The notes beneath the pieces were generated by a model. It was not told the DNA's origin and made no database searches. It saw nothing but the letters and a program-made list of their open reading frames with translations. Positions 1 to 7,509 of a DNA stretch of 64,000 bases are shown here, one piece after another. The translations under genes and the position numbers were made by a program. Each line of letters opens with the position of its first letter. Within the stretch, counting starts at the first letter, position 1. Origin of the DNA: Kitasatospora sp. MAP12-44. Its GTDB lineage: Bacteria; Actinomycetota; Actinomycetes; Streptomycetales; Streptomycetaceae. The DNA lies in assembly GCF_029892095.1 (NCBI RefSeq), contig NZ_JARZAE010000004.1:8122001-8186000 (forward strand), in the 5' to 3' direction.

Positions 1-348
1 GACGCCGCGCAGGAGTCCTGGTTCGAGCTCATGCGGGCGGAGCTGCCCGGCAGTACCGCCATCGTTGAGGACTGGCCCGCCATGCTCAGCCGCGCCGGGC
101 TCACCCCGGTCGGCAGCTTCACCTCGCTCCTCGACCTGCCCGCGCCGCTGGGCGAGTCGGGCCGGGCCTTCCTGCATGACCATCTGACCCGGCTGCGGGA
201 GGTGATGGGCGAGTCCCTGGACGCGGAGGACCGCGCGACACTCGATGTGCTGATCGACCCCGTGGCACCGGAGGGCATCTTGCGCCGGCCCGACGCCTTC
301 CTCCTCTCCGCCACCACGGTCTTCACGGGCATGCGTCCAACGCCCTGA
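1..348 (+). CDS. C-terminal fragment, possible SAM-dependent methyltransferase
   Basis: The frame is open from base 1 to the TGA at 346-348, so the gene starts outside the window and only about 115 C-terminal residues are visible. The segment is helical, with acidic and Arg residues (MRAELPG, LREVMGESLDAEDR), and ends in a short hydrophobic strand plus FTGMRPTP. That terminal pattern (LLSATTVFTGMRP) resembles the last strand of small-molecule class I methyltransferases of Streptomyces. The SAM-binding glycine loop would lie upstream and cannot be seen, so the family call is an inference from the tail alone. It is followed by a candidate terminator hairpin at 395-428. Confidence 0.5.
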   Translation, partial: DAAQESWFELMRAELPGSTAIVEDWPAMLSRAGLTPVGSFTSLLDLPAPLGESGRAFLHDHLTRLREVMGESLDAEDRATLDVLIDPVAPEGILRRPDAFLLSATTVFTGMRPTP

Positions 349-394
349 CCCTGACCCCGGCCGGTCCGGCCCGGCCCGGCCCGGGGCACCTCAA

Positions 395-428
395 CGACCG
401 GCGGTCTCCTGCGGGAGGTCGCCGGTCG
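395..428 (+). terminator. Hairpin downstream of the first gene
   Basis: CGACCGGCG at 395-403 is the exact reverse complement of CGCCGGTCG at 420-428. The intervening 16 bases can pair in part (TCTCC with GGGAG). No U-tract follows, as is usual for GC-rich actinomycete terminators. It lies 47 bases past the stop codon of the partial gene. Confidence 0.5.
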
Positions 429-850
429 CGTGCCGCCGGTCGTGTGCTGTCGATGGTGACCGCGGCCACAGTGCCGGGCATCCACCGGCTACTCCCTGTG
501 AGCGAAGTGGTCGTGTTCCGTGCTACCGGGCAGGGGTGGCTCGGTGAGGGTACTCACACGGCCGGGCCCACTACGACGCTGCGTAGGAGGACGACACGGC
601 CCGCGCAGCCTGGTCGGGAAGCGGCCTCGGCGCGCAGTCCGGCCAGCCAGCTACGACGGTGCGTCGTAGCAAGGGGGTCTTGGCGAGGGGCGCACAGCGC
701 GTTAACACTTGCCGAGTCGTTAGCCGCACCCGGTCTGTCCGCCGGGCGCAGCTTATTGCCGCGTCCCGCCAGTGACCCTGCGGGCCCTGTCCGGCCCATG
801 GTCGAAGGCGGGCGGGACGCGGCCCAACCCGATTGAGGTCGTAGCTCTTC
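429..850. other. Long leader/intergenic region before the transglycosylase gene
   Basis: This stretch of about 420 bases has no convincing gene. The open frames across it lack a ribosome site and have shadow-type composition. It holds the palindrome GGTGACCGCGGCCACA (455-470), also found upstream of both Rpf genes, and a slightly AT-richer patch with GTTAACAC near 711. No ydaO-type (c-di-AMP) riboswitch core could be recognised by eye. Confidence 0.4.
455..470. promoter_or_regulatory. Crp-like palindrome upstream of transglycosylase gene
   Basis: GGTGACCGCGGCCACA is a near-perfect palindrome (GTG-A-CCGCGG-C-CAC). It fits the GTG-N6-GNCAC pattern reported for the Streptomyces cAMP receptor protein Crp. 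The same 16 bases occur upstream of both Rpf genes (27692 and 31445). Here it lies 381 bases before the ATG at 851. Binding is inferred. Confidence 0.45.
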
Positions 851-1246
851 ATGCCCAATTTCAAGCTTCGCATGCGCACTTCTGCTGCCGTTCTCGCCGG
901 CGCCGCCGCCCTGACCGCGATGGGAGCGGGCCTGATGCCCGCCACCGCGTCCGCCGCGACCCCGTCGCCGGAGGCCATCGCCGCCCAGATCGTGCCCGCT
1001 TCGCAGCTCGCCTCGTTCAGCGAGATCATCTCGCACGAGTCCAGCTGGAACGTCCAGGCGACCAACGCCTCCTCCGGCGCCTACGGCCTGGGCCAGGCCC
1101 TGCCGGGCTCCAAGATGGCCTCCGCCGGCTCCGACTGGCAGACCAACCCCACCACCCAGATCAAGTGGGCGCTGGGCTACATGGACTCCCGCTACGGCAG
1201 CCCGGACGCCGCGTGGACCTTCTGGCAGAACCACCACTGGTACTAG
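851..1246 (+). CDS. Secreted transglycosylase SLT-like protein
   Basis: This 131-residue exported protein probably cleaves peptidoglycan glycan strands outside the cell. Residues 1-36 form a signal peptide: basic MPNFKLRMR, a hydrophobic Ala/Leu/Gly core and cleavage after TASAA. The mature part has the soluble lytic transglycosylase-like signature IISHESSWNVQATN, with the presumed catalytic Glu in HESSWN, then GAYGLGQALPGSKM and a C-terminal WALGYMDSRYGSPDAAW motif. It matches the short SLT-like / Apf-type secreted proteins common in actinomycetes, without LysM. The start is the ATG at 851, the only one leading directly into a signal peptide; the nearest purine tract (GAGG, 834-837) is rather distant. 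It shares an upstream palindrome with the two Rpf genes, suggesting co-regulation in growth or germination. Confidence 0.85.
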   Translation: MPNFKLRMRTSAAVLAGAAALTAMGAGLMPATASAATPSPEAIAAQIVPASQLASFSEIISHESSWNVQATNASSGAYGLGQALPGSKMASAGSDWQTNPTTQIKWALGYMDSRYGSPDAAWTFWQNHHWY

Positions 1247-1322
1247 GAATCCCGCGCGGAGACGCGCCGGTTCGCCCCTGGTAGCAGGAAGCAGCACTGA
1301 CCAGCAGTGCGCAGTAGGACAT

Positions 1323-1403
1323 GGCAGGGCAGGTACAGGTCCTGGCGACCGCGGAGCGGAGACGCTCCGCGCGATCAGCCAGGAGACCGGTGCCTGCCCT
1401 GCC
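1323..1403 (+). terminator. Long 81-nt stem-loop terminator
   Basis: GGCAGGGCAGGTAC (1323-1336) pairs over 14 positions (one T-G) with GTGCCTGCCCTGCC (1390-1403). Inside this, CCTGGC (1341-1346) pairs with GCCAGG (1378-1383), and CGCGGAGC (1350-1357) with GCTCCGCG (1364-1371). The result is one extended rod-like hairpin 76 bases after the transglycosylase stop codon. The rest of 1247-1555 contains no gene I can support. Confidence 0.6.
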
Positions 1404-1555
1404 GTCGTCACCGGCAACCGGATGGCCCGGCCCACCGCCCTGTCCAGCCCCATGCCCACCGCCCATGCCGACCGCCCTGTCCACCACTCGCCGTTGTGGC
1501 GTCGCCGTTGTCAGTGGCTCCGAGTACGGTGGCCGTGATCACAGGAGGTGGTGGT

Positions 1556-2266
1556 GTGGCGATCCATGTACTCGTGCCGGGTGCCGACGGCCGAGCCTCG
1601 TACTGGTACCGCGTTGTTCCCGAACTCCGGGCGCGGGGGCACGAGGTGGTCACGATGGACCTGCCCTCGGACGACGCAGCCGATCTGGACGACTTCGCGG
1701 CCGCGATCATCGCTGCGGTAGGCGCATCGGTCAATGCATCGGTCGGCGATCGCGCCGCGGGGGAGCGGCTGGTGCTGGTGGCACAGTCGCTCGCCGGCTT
1801 CTCGGCGCCGCTGGTCTGCGGGCGGCTGCCCGTCGACGAGTTGGTGCTGGTGAACGCCATGGTCCCACTGCCCGGTGAGACCGCCGGGCAGTGGTGGGAG
1901 GACACCGGTCAGCCACAGGCCAAGGTCGCGCATGCGGCGGCTCTGGGGCTGGATTCGGGCGGGGAGTTCGACCTGCTGGCCGACTTCTTCCACGACGTGC
2001 CGGCCGAGGTGACCGAGCAGGCCATGGCGCAGGGTGCTTCGGCTCCGCCGTCCGCCCTGTTCGCCCAGCCCTGGCCGTTGTCGAAGTGGCCCGAGGTGCC
2101 GACCCGCTTCCTGCAGGGTCGGGACGACCGCTTCCTCCCGCTGGAGTTCCAGCGGCGCGTGGTGCGCGAGCGCCTCGGCCTGGCCGTGGAGGAGATCCCC
2201 GGGGGACACCTGGCTGCGCTCAGCCGGCCGCGCGAACTCGTGGATCACCTGCTGCGATCCGGCTGA
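1556..2266 (+). CDS. Alpha/beta hydrolase
   Basis: A 236-residue cytoplasmic alpha/beta-hydrolase fold protein of the small esterase-like group (HVLVPGADGRASYWYRVVPEL at the N-terminus). The oxyanion-side motif is VPGADG instead of the usual HGxxG. The nucleophile elbow is VAQSLAGF (Ser in AQSLAG), an acidic residue follows in LQGRDDRFLP, and the catalytic His is in PGGHLAAL near the C-terminus, so a full triad is visible. The start chosen is GTG 1556, because AGGAGG at 1543-1548 lies 7 bases before it; the longer upstream frame has no signal. Substrate unknown. It is monocistronic and convergent with the PucR regulator, 22 bases away. Confidence 0.82.
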   Translation: MAIHVLVPGADGRASYWYRVVPELRARGHEVVTMDLPSDDAADLDDFAAAIIAAVGASVNASVGDRAAGERLVLVAQSLAGFSAPLVCGRLPVDELVLVNAMVPLPGETAGQWWEDTGQPQAKVAHAAALGLDSGGEFDLLADFFHDVPAEVTEQAMAQGASAPPSALFAQPWPLSKWPEVPTRFLQGRDDRFLPLEFQRRVVRERLGLAVEEIPGGHLAALSRPRELVDHLLRSG

Positions 2267-2288
2267 ACTCTCCTTTCGGTACGGCTGG

Positions 2289-4094
2289 TCAGCGTCCGTG
2301 CTCGCGCTGCCCGCGCTGCTGGCCTTGCTGGCCCTGCTCGTGCTGCTCGCCGCACGCGAGCAGCGCGAGCCATAGCTGGACGCGGTCCTGCATCGATCCC
2401 AGCGAGCGCCCGGTGAGCCGTTCGATCTGGTCCAGGCGGTAGCGGACGGTGTTGCGGTGCACGCACAGCTGGTCGGCGACCGCCTGGACCGAGCAGTCCG
2501 CGGTCAGGTAGCCGTGCAGGGTGGCGACCAGCTCGCCGCGGTGTGCGGCGTCGAACTCGGTGAGCGGGCGCAGCACTTCGGCGCCCAGTTGCCGTAGTGG
2601 CAGGTCGGGATTGGAGAGCAGCAGCCGGGGCAGGTTGAGCGGATCGCCCTGGTGGACGCCCGGGCCCCGGCCGAGCGCGGCCTGCGCCTCCAGGTAGCTC
2701 CAGCGCAGGCCGTCCACGCCGCGGTAGCTGCCACCGATCCCGACCGCGGCCCGGCGGTCCACCGCTGACAGCAAGCCCGCCAGCTGCGGTGCCACCTCCT
2801 GGGCCGGTTTGGCCTGCGGCAGCACGGCGACGAGGTAGCGGCCGACCACCGCGGTGAGCACCGGCTCCGCACCGCCGGGACGGCTGCCGGTGCTCCACGG
2901 GAGCCGCGCCAGCCGCTGATCGTCCTGCTGGCCGTCCATCTTTCCGCCCGGTGCTCCGCCCAGTCCTCCGTCCTGCGCTCCGGCGTCGGGGGGCCGTCCC
3001 GCGTCCCCCGGTGCCAGGCAGCCGAGGATGACGCGATGGGCGCGCTTGGGGTCGAGCCCGAAGGCCTCCAGTCGGCGTTCGGCGGTCGCCGGTTCGATCA
3101 CGTCCCGGACGATGTCCTGGAGCACCTGGCCGACCAGCTCCCGCCGCCCGGCCAGCAGGGACTGACGGCGCGCCAGCTCCAGGCCGACCAGGCGCACCGC
3201 GAAGGGCAGCACGTCGGCCGCGTCACCGATCGAGCGCAGGCAGAGGTGTGCCACGACGATCCCGTCGACCGGGACCGGCAAGCAGATCGGGCTGTCCCGA
3301 TCGACGAGCCCGATGGCGGCGCTGTCGGGGGCCGCCAACCCAGACCCTGCCAACCCAGGCGCTGCCAACCCGGAGGCTGCCAACCCAGGCGCTGCCAACC
3401 CGGAGGCTGCCAACCCAGGGCCCGCCGCCCCGCCAGCACCCGCCCCGCCAGCACCCGCCCAGCCAGCACCGGCCCCGCCGGCACCCGCGCCGCCAGCACC
3501 GGCCCCGCCGGCACCCGCGCCGACTGCCGCCGCCAGCCTGGCGGCGCGCTGCGGCACCCCGGCCAGCAGCACACCGTGCCGGTCCACCACGGCGACCTCG
3601 CAACCCGTGGTCCGGCGCAGCGCCCGGAGCAGCCCGACCAGACCGTCGCCCGACAGCAGCGCCTCCGCGAGCAGGTCGTGCTGCTCGACCAACCGCCGTT
3701 GACGGCTGTGGTCCTCGGCCGAGACCCGCTCGACGACCAGCTGGTTGATCGCGATGAACGGTGTCTCGTACGGGACTTCCAGCACCGCGACGCCCAGCCG
3801 CTCGGCCTCGACCACGGTCGCCCGGGGGACGGCGGGGTGACTGAGCCCGATGCCGAAGCCGATCCCGGACGCCCCGGCGGTGGCCATCCGCTCGACGAAC
3901 GCGCTCTGCGCACCCGCGGTCCGCTGCCGCAGGCCGGTGGTGAGGACCAGTTCGCCGCCGGTCATCCACGGCGTGGGGTCGGCGAGTTCGGTCACCGCGA
4001 CACAGCGGACGACACGCTCCAGTGCGCTCGCGCCGGCGCGCAACCGCAGACGGAGACTCGGGTCCAGCAGAAGATCGCGCAGTGCCACCGGCAT
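2289..4094 (-). CDS. PucR-family transcriptional regulator
   Basis: A 601-residue regulator with the PucR layout. The N-terminal PucR ligand-sensing domain (residues about 5-125) starts MPVALRDLLLDPSL. A GAF-like middle follows, and the C-terminal PucR helix-turn-helix reads LTADCSVQAVADQLCVHRNTVRYRLDQIE. The start ATG is at 4092-4094. It is divergent from a polyamine/opine-type ABC importer (4275 onward), which it probably controls in response to a nitrogenous substrate. Oddly, the middle is interrupted by a Gly/Ala/Leu/Pro-rich low-complexity stretch of about 65 residues (GAGGAGAGG..., then GLAAPGLAASGLAAP...) encoded by DNA tandem repeats at 3328-3531, probably a flexible loop of variable length. 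A second Gly/Asp/Gln-rich loop precedes the HTH half. The C-terminus is Gln/Gly-rich. The open frame continues upstream antisense to the ABC gene; that extension is a shadow. Confidence 0.9.
   Translation of the reverse strand: MPVALRDLLLDPSLRLRLRAGASALERVVRCVAVTELADPTPWMTGGELVLTTGLRQRTAGAQSAFVERMATAGASGIGFGIGLSHPAVPRATVVEAERLGVAVLEVPYETPFIAINQLVVERVSAEDHSRQRRLVEQHDLLAEALLSGDGLVGLLRALRRTTGCEVAVVDRHGVLLAGVPQRAARLAAAVGAGAGGAGAGGAGAGGAGAGWAGAGGAGAGGAAGPGLAASGLAAPGLAASGLAAPGLAGSGLAAPDSAAIGLVDRDSPICLPVPVDGIVVAHLCLRSIGDAADVLPFAVRLVGLELARRQSLLAGRRELVGQVLQDIVRDVIEPATAERRLEAFGLDPKRAHRVILGCLAPGDAGRPPDAGAQDGGLGGAPGGKMDGQQDDQRLARLPWSTGSRPGGAEPVLTAVVGRYLVAVLPQAKPAQEVAPQLAGLLSAVDRRAAVGIGGSYRGVDGLRWSYLEAQAALGRGPGVHQGDPLNLPRLLLSNPDLPLRQLGAEVLRPLTEFDAAHRGELVATLHGYLTADCSVQAVADQLCVHRNTVRYRLDQIERLTGRSLGSMQDRVQLWLALLACGEQHEQGQQGQQRGQREHGR
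3328..3531. repeat. Coding tandem repeats within the PucR gene
   Basis: Two adjacent tandem arrays. At about 3340-3420 are 15/30-bp units alternating GCTGCCAACCCAGGC and GCTGCCAACCCGGAG. At about 3421-3531 are 15-bp units of the form GCACCCGCCCCGCCA. All units are multiples of three, so length changes would keep the frame. On the minus strand they encode GLAAPGLAAS and GAGGA repeats. Confidence 0.85.
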
Positions 4095-4274
4095 GCGCCG
4101 GACTGTAGCGCCGCACAACGCGGTGCGAAAAGACCGTGCGGCCGTCCATGGCCGACTCGGCAGTGCCTCCCTAGAGTTCGGACCGACCGCTCGACGCGGC
4201 CCGCATCGGGCCCGTGGCCACCCCTGTGGTGCGGCGGACCTCCCGAAGGCACAACTGGAAGGCCACCCGATCTG
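4095..4274. promoter_or_regulatory. Divergent control region, PucR / ABC importer
   Basis: 180 bases lie between the divergent starts. On the plus strand TAGAGT (4172-4177) could be a -10 element for the importer operon; no clear -35 is visible. GGAAGG (4257-4262) lies 12 bases before the ATG at 4275. No clean operator dyad was identified by eye. Confidence 0.3.
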
Positions 4275-5318
4275 ATGAACGATCTCCCGGCGCCCGGCGC
4301 GGTCCGTCTGGTCGGCCTCGCCAAGACCTTCAACGGCGGCGTCCGAGCGGTCGACGGCGTAGATCTGACCATCGGCGAGGGCGAGTTCTTCGCGATGCTC
4401 GGGCCGTCGGGGTCGGGGAAGACGACGGTGCTGCGGATGATCGCCGGCTTCGAGCTGCCGACGGCCGGCCGGGTCCTGCTCGGTGGCGTGGACGTCACCG
4501 ACCGTCCGCCGTTCGACCGGGACGTCAACACGGTCTTCCAGGACTACGCGCTCTTCCCCCATATGACGGTCGATCAGAACGTCGGCTACGGGCTGATGGT
4601 CAAGCGGGTGCCGAAGGCCGAACGGGCGGTGCGGGTGCGCGAGGCACTCGCGATGGTCCGACTCGACGGCTTCGGCCCGCGCCGGCCCGCCCAGCTCTCT
4701 GGCGGCCAGCGCCAGCGTGTCGCGCTGGCCCGGGCGTTGGTGAACCGGCCGAAGGTGCTGCTGCTCGACGAACCGCTCGGCGCGCTGGATCTCAAGCTGC
4801 GCCACGAGATGCAGGTCGAGCTGAAGCAGATCCAGCGCGAGGTGGGCATCACCTTCGTCCTGGTCACCCACGACCAGGACGAAGCCCTGACCATGAGCGA
4901 TCGGGTGGCCGTGCTCAGCGGCGGCCGGATCGAGCAGGTCGGCACGCCCGCTCAGGTGTACGAGCACCCGGCGACCGCGTTCGTCGCCGGGTTCGTCGGC
5001 ACCTCCAACCTGCTGGACGGCGACAGCGCGATGCAAGTGGTGGGCGAGACAGGGTTGTTCAGTGTCCGGCCAGAGAAGATCAGGATCGCGCACCCCGACG
5101 ACCCGGCGGGTCCTGACGAACTGTCGGCGCCCGGACGGGTCGCCGAGGTCGTCTACGCCGGCGGCCACACCCGCTTCCTGGTGGACCTGGAGGCCGGCGG
5201 GCGGCTGACCGCCGTCCGGCAGAACCTCGACGAGGGCTCGGCCGACGTACTGCGCCACCGCGGCGCCGAAGTGGTCCTCGCCTGGCAGCGCAAGCACACC
5301 GTCCGCGTCGGCTCGTGA
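4275..5318 (+). CDS. PotA-like ABC importer ATP-binding protein
   Basis: This 347-residue ATPase energises uptake by the permeases encoded downstream. All ABC motifs are present: Walker A GPSGSGKT near residue 44, Q-loop VFQDYALFPHMT, signature LSGGQRQR, Walker B VLLLDEPLGALD and H-loop VLVTHDQ. A C-terminal TOBE-like regulatory domain (about residues 250-347; FSVRPEKIRIAHP) is typical of the spermidine/putrescine, Fe(III) and opine (PotA/FbpC/CysA) subfamily. Start ATG 4275. It is the first gene of the four-gene operon ATPase, binding protein, permease, permease, and lies 180 bases from the divergent PucR gene. PotA family membership is strong; the actual substrate (polyamine, GABA-like or other) is not determined by the sequence. 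Confidence 0.92.
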   Translation: MNDLPAPGAVRLVGLAKTFNGGVRAVDGVDLTIGEGEFFAMLGPSGSGKTTVLRMIAGFELPTAGRVLLGGVDVTDRPPFDRDVNTVFQDYALFPHMTVDQNVGYGLMVKRVPKAERAVRVREALAMVRLDGFGPRRPAQLSGGQRQRVALARALVNRPKVLLLDEPLGALDLKLRHEMQVELKQIQREVGITFVLVTHDQDEALTMSDRVAVLSGGRIEQVGTPAQVYEHPATAFVAGFVGTSNLLDGDSAMQVVGETGLFSVRPEKIRIAHPDDPAGPDELSAPGRVAEVVYAGGHTRFLVDLEAGGRLTAVRQNLDEGSADVLRHRGAEVVLAWQRKHTVRVGS

Positions 5319-5362
5319 GAGCACAGCACCATCTACCCACCCCAGGATCGGAGTTCAAACAG

Positions 5363-6559
5363 ATGCTCACCAGCTGGCTCGTTCGAGTGGCGGCGGCCAC
5401 CGGCGCCGTCCTCCTGGCCGCCGGGTGCACCAGCACCAGCACCGGCACTGCGACCACGGCCCACGGCTTCACCCCGCCGAAGCTGGCGATGAAGCAGAGC
5501 CTGGGCCCGGGGGAGGGCACGTTGAACCTGATCGCCTGGGCCGGCTACGCCGAGGACGGCTCGGACGACAAGACCGTCGACTGGGTGCACCCGTTCGAGC
5601 AGCAGACCGGTTGCCAGGTGAACACGAAGATCGCCGGCACCTCGGACGAGATGGTCTCGCTGATGAAGACCGGTCAGTACGACGCGGTGTCCGCCTCCGG
5701 CGACGCCACGCTGCGGCTGATCGCCGGCGGCGACGCGGCCCCGGTCAACACCGGGCTGGTCCCGAACTACGCCGATATCTTCGACGGGTTGAAGAACCAG
5801 CCCTGGAACTCGGTGGGCGGCCAGATGTACGGCATCCCGCACGGCCGCGGCGCCAACCTGCTGATGTACCGCACCGACAAGGTCTCACCCGCGCCCGACT
5901 CCTGGAGCGCGGTCTTCGACGGCGCCACGGCCCACGCGGGTCACGTCACCGCCTACGACTCGCCGATCTACATCGCCGATGCGGCGCTGTACCTGATGAA
6001 GACCCAGCCCGACCTCGGCATCAAGGACCCCTACGCGCTGGACGCCAAGCAACTGCAGGCGGCCGTCGACCTGTTGAAGGTCCAGCACAAGTCGATCGGC
6101 GAGTACTGGAGCGACTACCAGAAGGCGGAGAACTCCTTCAAGACCGGCGACACCGTCGTCGGTACCACCTGGCAGGTGATCGCCAACATGGCGCAGGCCG
6201 ACAAGGCGCCGGTGCAGGCGGTACTGCCCAAGGAGGGCGCGACCGGCTGGTCGGACACCTGGATGATCTCGGCACACGCGGCCCACCCCAACTGCGCGTA
6301 CCAGTGGATGAACTGGATCGTCTCGCCGAAGGTGAACGCCCAGGTCGCGCAGTGGTTCGGCGAGGCGCCGGCCAATGCCAAGGCCTGTGCGCAGACCACG
6401 GACCCGAACTTCTGCGGCACCTTCCACGCCAGTGACGACGCGTACTGGAAGAACATCTACTACTGGACCACGCCGATCAAGGACTGCCTGGACGGCCGCG
6501 GGCCGATCTGCACCGACTACGCCGCCTGGACGGCCGCCTGGACCGAGATCAAGGGTTGA
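5363..6559 (+). CDS. Extracellular substrate-binding lipoprotein (PotD-like)
   Basis: A 398-residue solute-binding lipoprotein for the importer. It has a signal peptide with lipobox LLAAGC (Cys near residue 20), followed by a Ser/Thr linker. The periplasmic-binding-protein fold (family 1/PotD-like) shows LNLIAWAGYAEDG at the start, YDAVSASGDATLRLI and WMNWIVSPKVNAQVAQWFGEAPAN toward the end. The mature protein has four C-terminal cysteines (NCAY, KACA, NFCGTF, KDCLDG...CTDY) that could form disulfides, unusual for the family. The start is ATG 5363, with a purine tract GGATCGGAG about 10 bases upstream; it lies 44 bases after the ATPase gene. It is the expected determinant of specificity, but the ligand is unknown. 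Confidence 0.9.
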   Translation: MLTSWLVRVAAATGAVLLAAGCTSTSTGTATTAHGFTPPKLAMKQSLGPGEGTLNLIAWAGYAEDGSDDKTVDWVHPFEQQTGCQVNTKIAGTSDEMVSLMKTGQYDAVSASGDATLRLIAGGDAAPVNTGLVPNYADIFDGLKNQPWNSVGGQMYGIPHGRGANLLMYRTDKVSPAPDSWSAVFDGATAHAGHVTAYDSPIYIADAALYLMKTQPDLGIKDPYALDAKQLQAAVDLLKVQHKSIGEYWSDYQKAENSFKTGDTVVGTTWQVIANMAQADKAPVQAVLPKEGATGWSDTWMISAHAAHPNCAYQWMNWIVSPKVNAQVAQWFGEAPANAKACAQTTDPNFCGTFHASDDAYWKNIYYWTTPIKDCLDGRGPICTDYAAWTAAWTEIKG

Positions 6560-6564
6560 CCGGG

Positions 6565-7494
6565 GTGCTGCGCCTCGACCCGTCCGACCCGCTCGACCCG
6601 CCTCAAGTCATCGCCTCCCGAGCTCAACGGCGTTACGGGTTACGGCCGCTGGCCTCGCTGCTGGACCGGCATGCCCGGCTGCGGCTGGCGCTGCTGCTGA
6701 CGGCGCCGATGGCCTGGCTGGTGGTCGCCTACCTCGGATCGCTGGCCGTGCTGTTCCTCTCGGCCTTCTGGAGCGTCGACGACTTCACCTACAACATCCA
6801 ACGGGTATGGAACACGGCGAACTTCGCCACCATCCTGACCACGCCGGTCTACCGGGCCGTCGCCCTCCGCACGCTGGGGATCGCGGTCGCGGTCACCGTC
6901 GTGGACGCCGTGCTCGCGTTCCCGATGGCCTTCTGCATGGCCAGGATCGCCGGACCCAGAACACGCAGACTGCTCGTGGTCGCCGTGCTGACGCCGCTCT
7001 GGGCCAGCTACCTGGTCAAGGCCTACGCCTGGCGGGTGATGTTCAGCGAGGGCGGCGTCATCGACTGGTTGGGAAGGCCGTTCGGCGTCTCCAGCCCCGG
7101 ATACGGGACGCCGGCGGTCATCGTCGTGCTGGCCTACCTGTGGCTGCCGTACATGATCCTGCCCATCTACGCGGGCCTTGAGCAGCTGCCGGCCAACCTG
7201 CTGGACGCCTCCGCGGACCTCGGGGCCTCGGCGGGCCGGACGCTGCGCTCGGTCGTGCTGCCACTGGTGCTGCCGTCGGTCTTCGCCGGGTCCGTCTTCA
7301 CCTTCTCGCTCAGCCTCGGTGACTACATCGCGGTGCGGATCGTCGGCGGCAAGACCCAGATGCTCGGTACGGCGATCGCCGACAACGTCACGCTCAACCT
7401 GCCGCTGGCCGCCGCGCTGTCCTGCGTGCCGGTGGCGATCATCGTGGGTTACCTGCTCGCCGTGCGCCGGACCGGCGCCCTGGACTCGCTGTAG
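6565..7494 (+). CDS. ABC importer permease 1 (PotB-like)
   Basis: A 309-residue inner-membrane permease with about six transmembrane helices and the cytoplasmic EAA-type loop LDASADLGASAGRTLRSVVLPLVLPS that docks the ATPase. I chose GTG 6565 because AAGGG (6551-6555) sits 9 bases upstream. A TTG at 6556 overlapping the binding-protein stop is possible but has no spacing. Codon 6640-6642 is TTA (in RRYGLRP), a rare leucine codon in streptomycetes that normally makes translation depend on the bldA tRNA. Thus uptake may be limited to later growth even if the operon is transcribed early. It forms the membrane channel together with the next gene. Confidence 0.9.
   Translation: MLRLDPSDPLDPPQVIASRAQRRYGLRPLASLLDRHARLRLALLLTAPMAWLVVAYLGSLAVLFLSAFWSVDDFTYNIQRVWNTANFATILTTPVYRAVALRTLGIAVAVTVVDAVLAFPMAFCMARIAGPRTRRLLVVAVLTPLWASYLVKAYAWRVMFSEGGVIDWLGRPFGVSSPGYGTPAVIVVLAYLWLPYMILPIYAGLEQLPANLLDASADLGASAGRTLRSVVLPLVLPSVFAGSVFTFSLSLGDYIAVRIVGGKTQMLGTAIADNVTLNLPLAAALSCVPVAIIVGYLLAVRRTGALDSL
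6640..6642 (+). promoter_or_regulatory. TTA (bldA) codon in permease gene
   Basis: An in-frame TTA leucine codon at about residue 26 of the PotB-like permease. In Streptomyces TTA is read only by the developmentally regulated bldA tRNA. One of three TTA codons I found in genes of this window. Confidence 0.8.
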
Positions 7495-7509
7495 CGGAGG
7501 CTCTGTCCC

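Noticed and set aside
2034..2375. Short plus-strand frame ending in Leu/Ala-rich sequence over the PucR 3' end
   Set aside because: Overlaps the hydrolase and PucR genes in other frames, with no ribosome site.
4095..5324. Minus-strand extension of the PucR frame to a 1011-residue protein
   Set aside because: It runs antisense to the intact ABC ATPase gene and reads as Gly/Asp/His/Arg-rich shadow sequence; PucR domain homology begins at the ATG at 4094.
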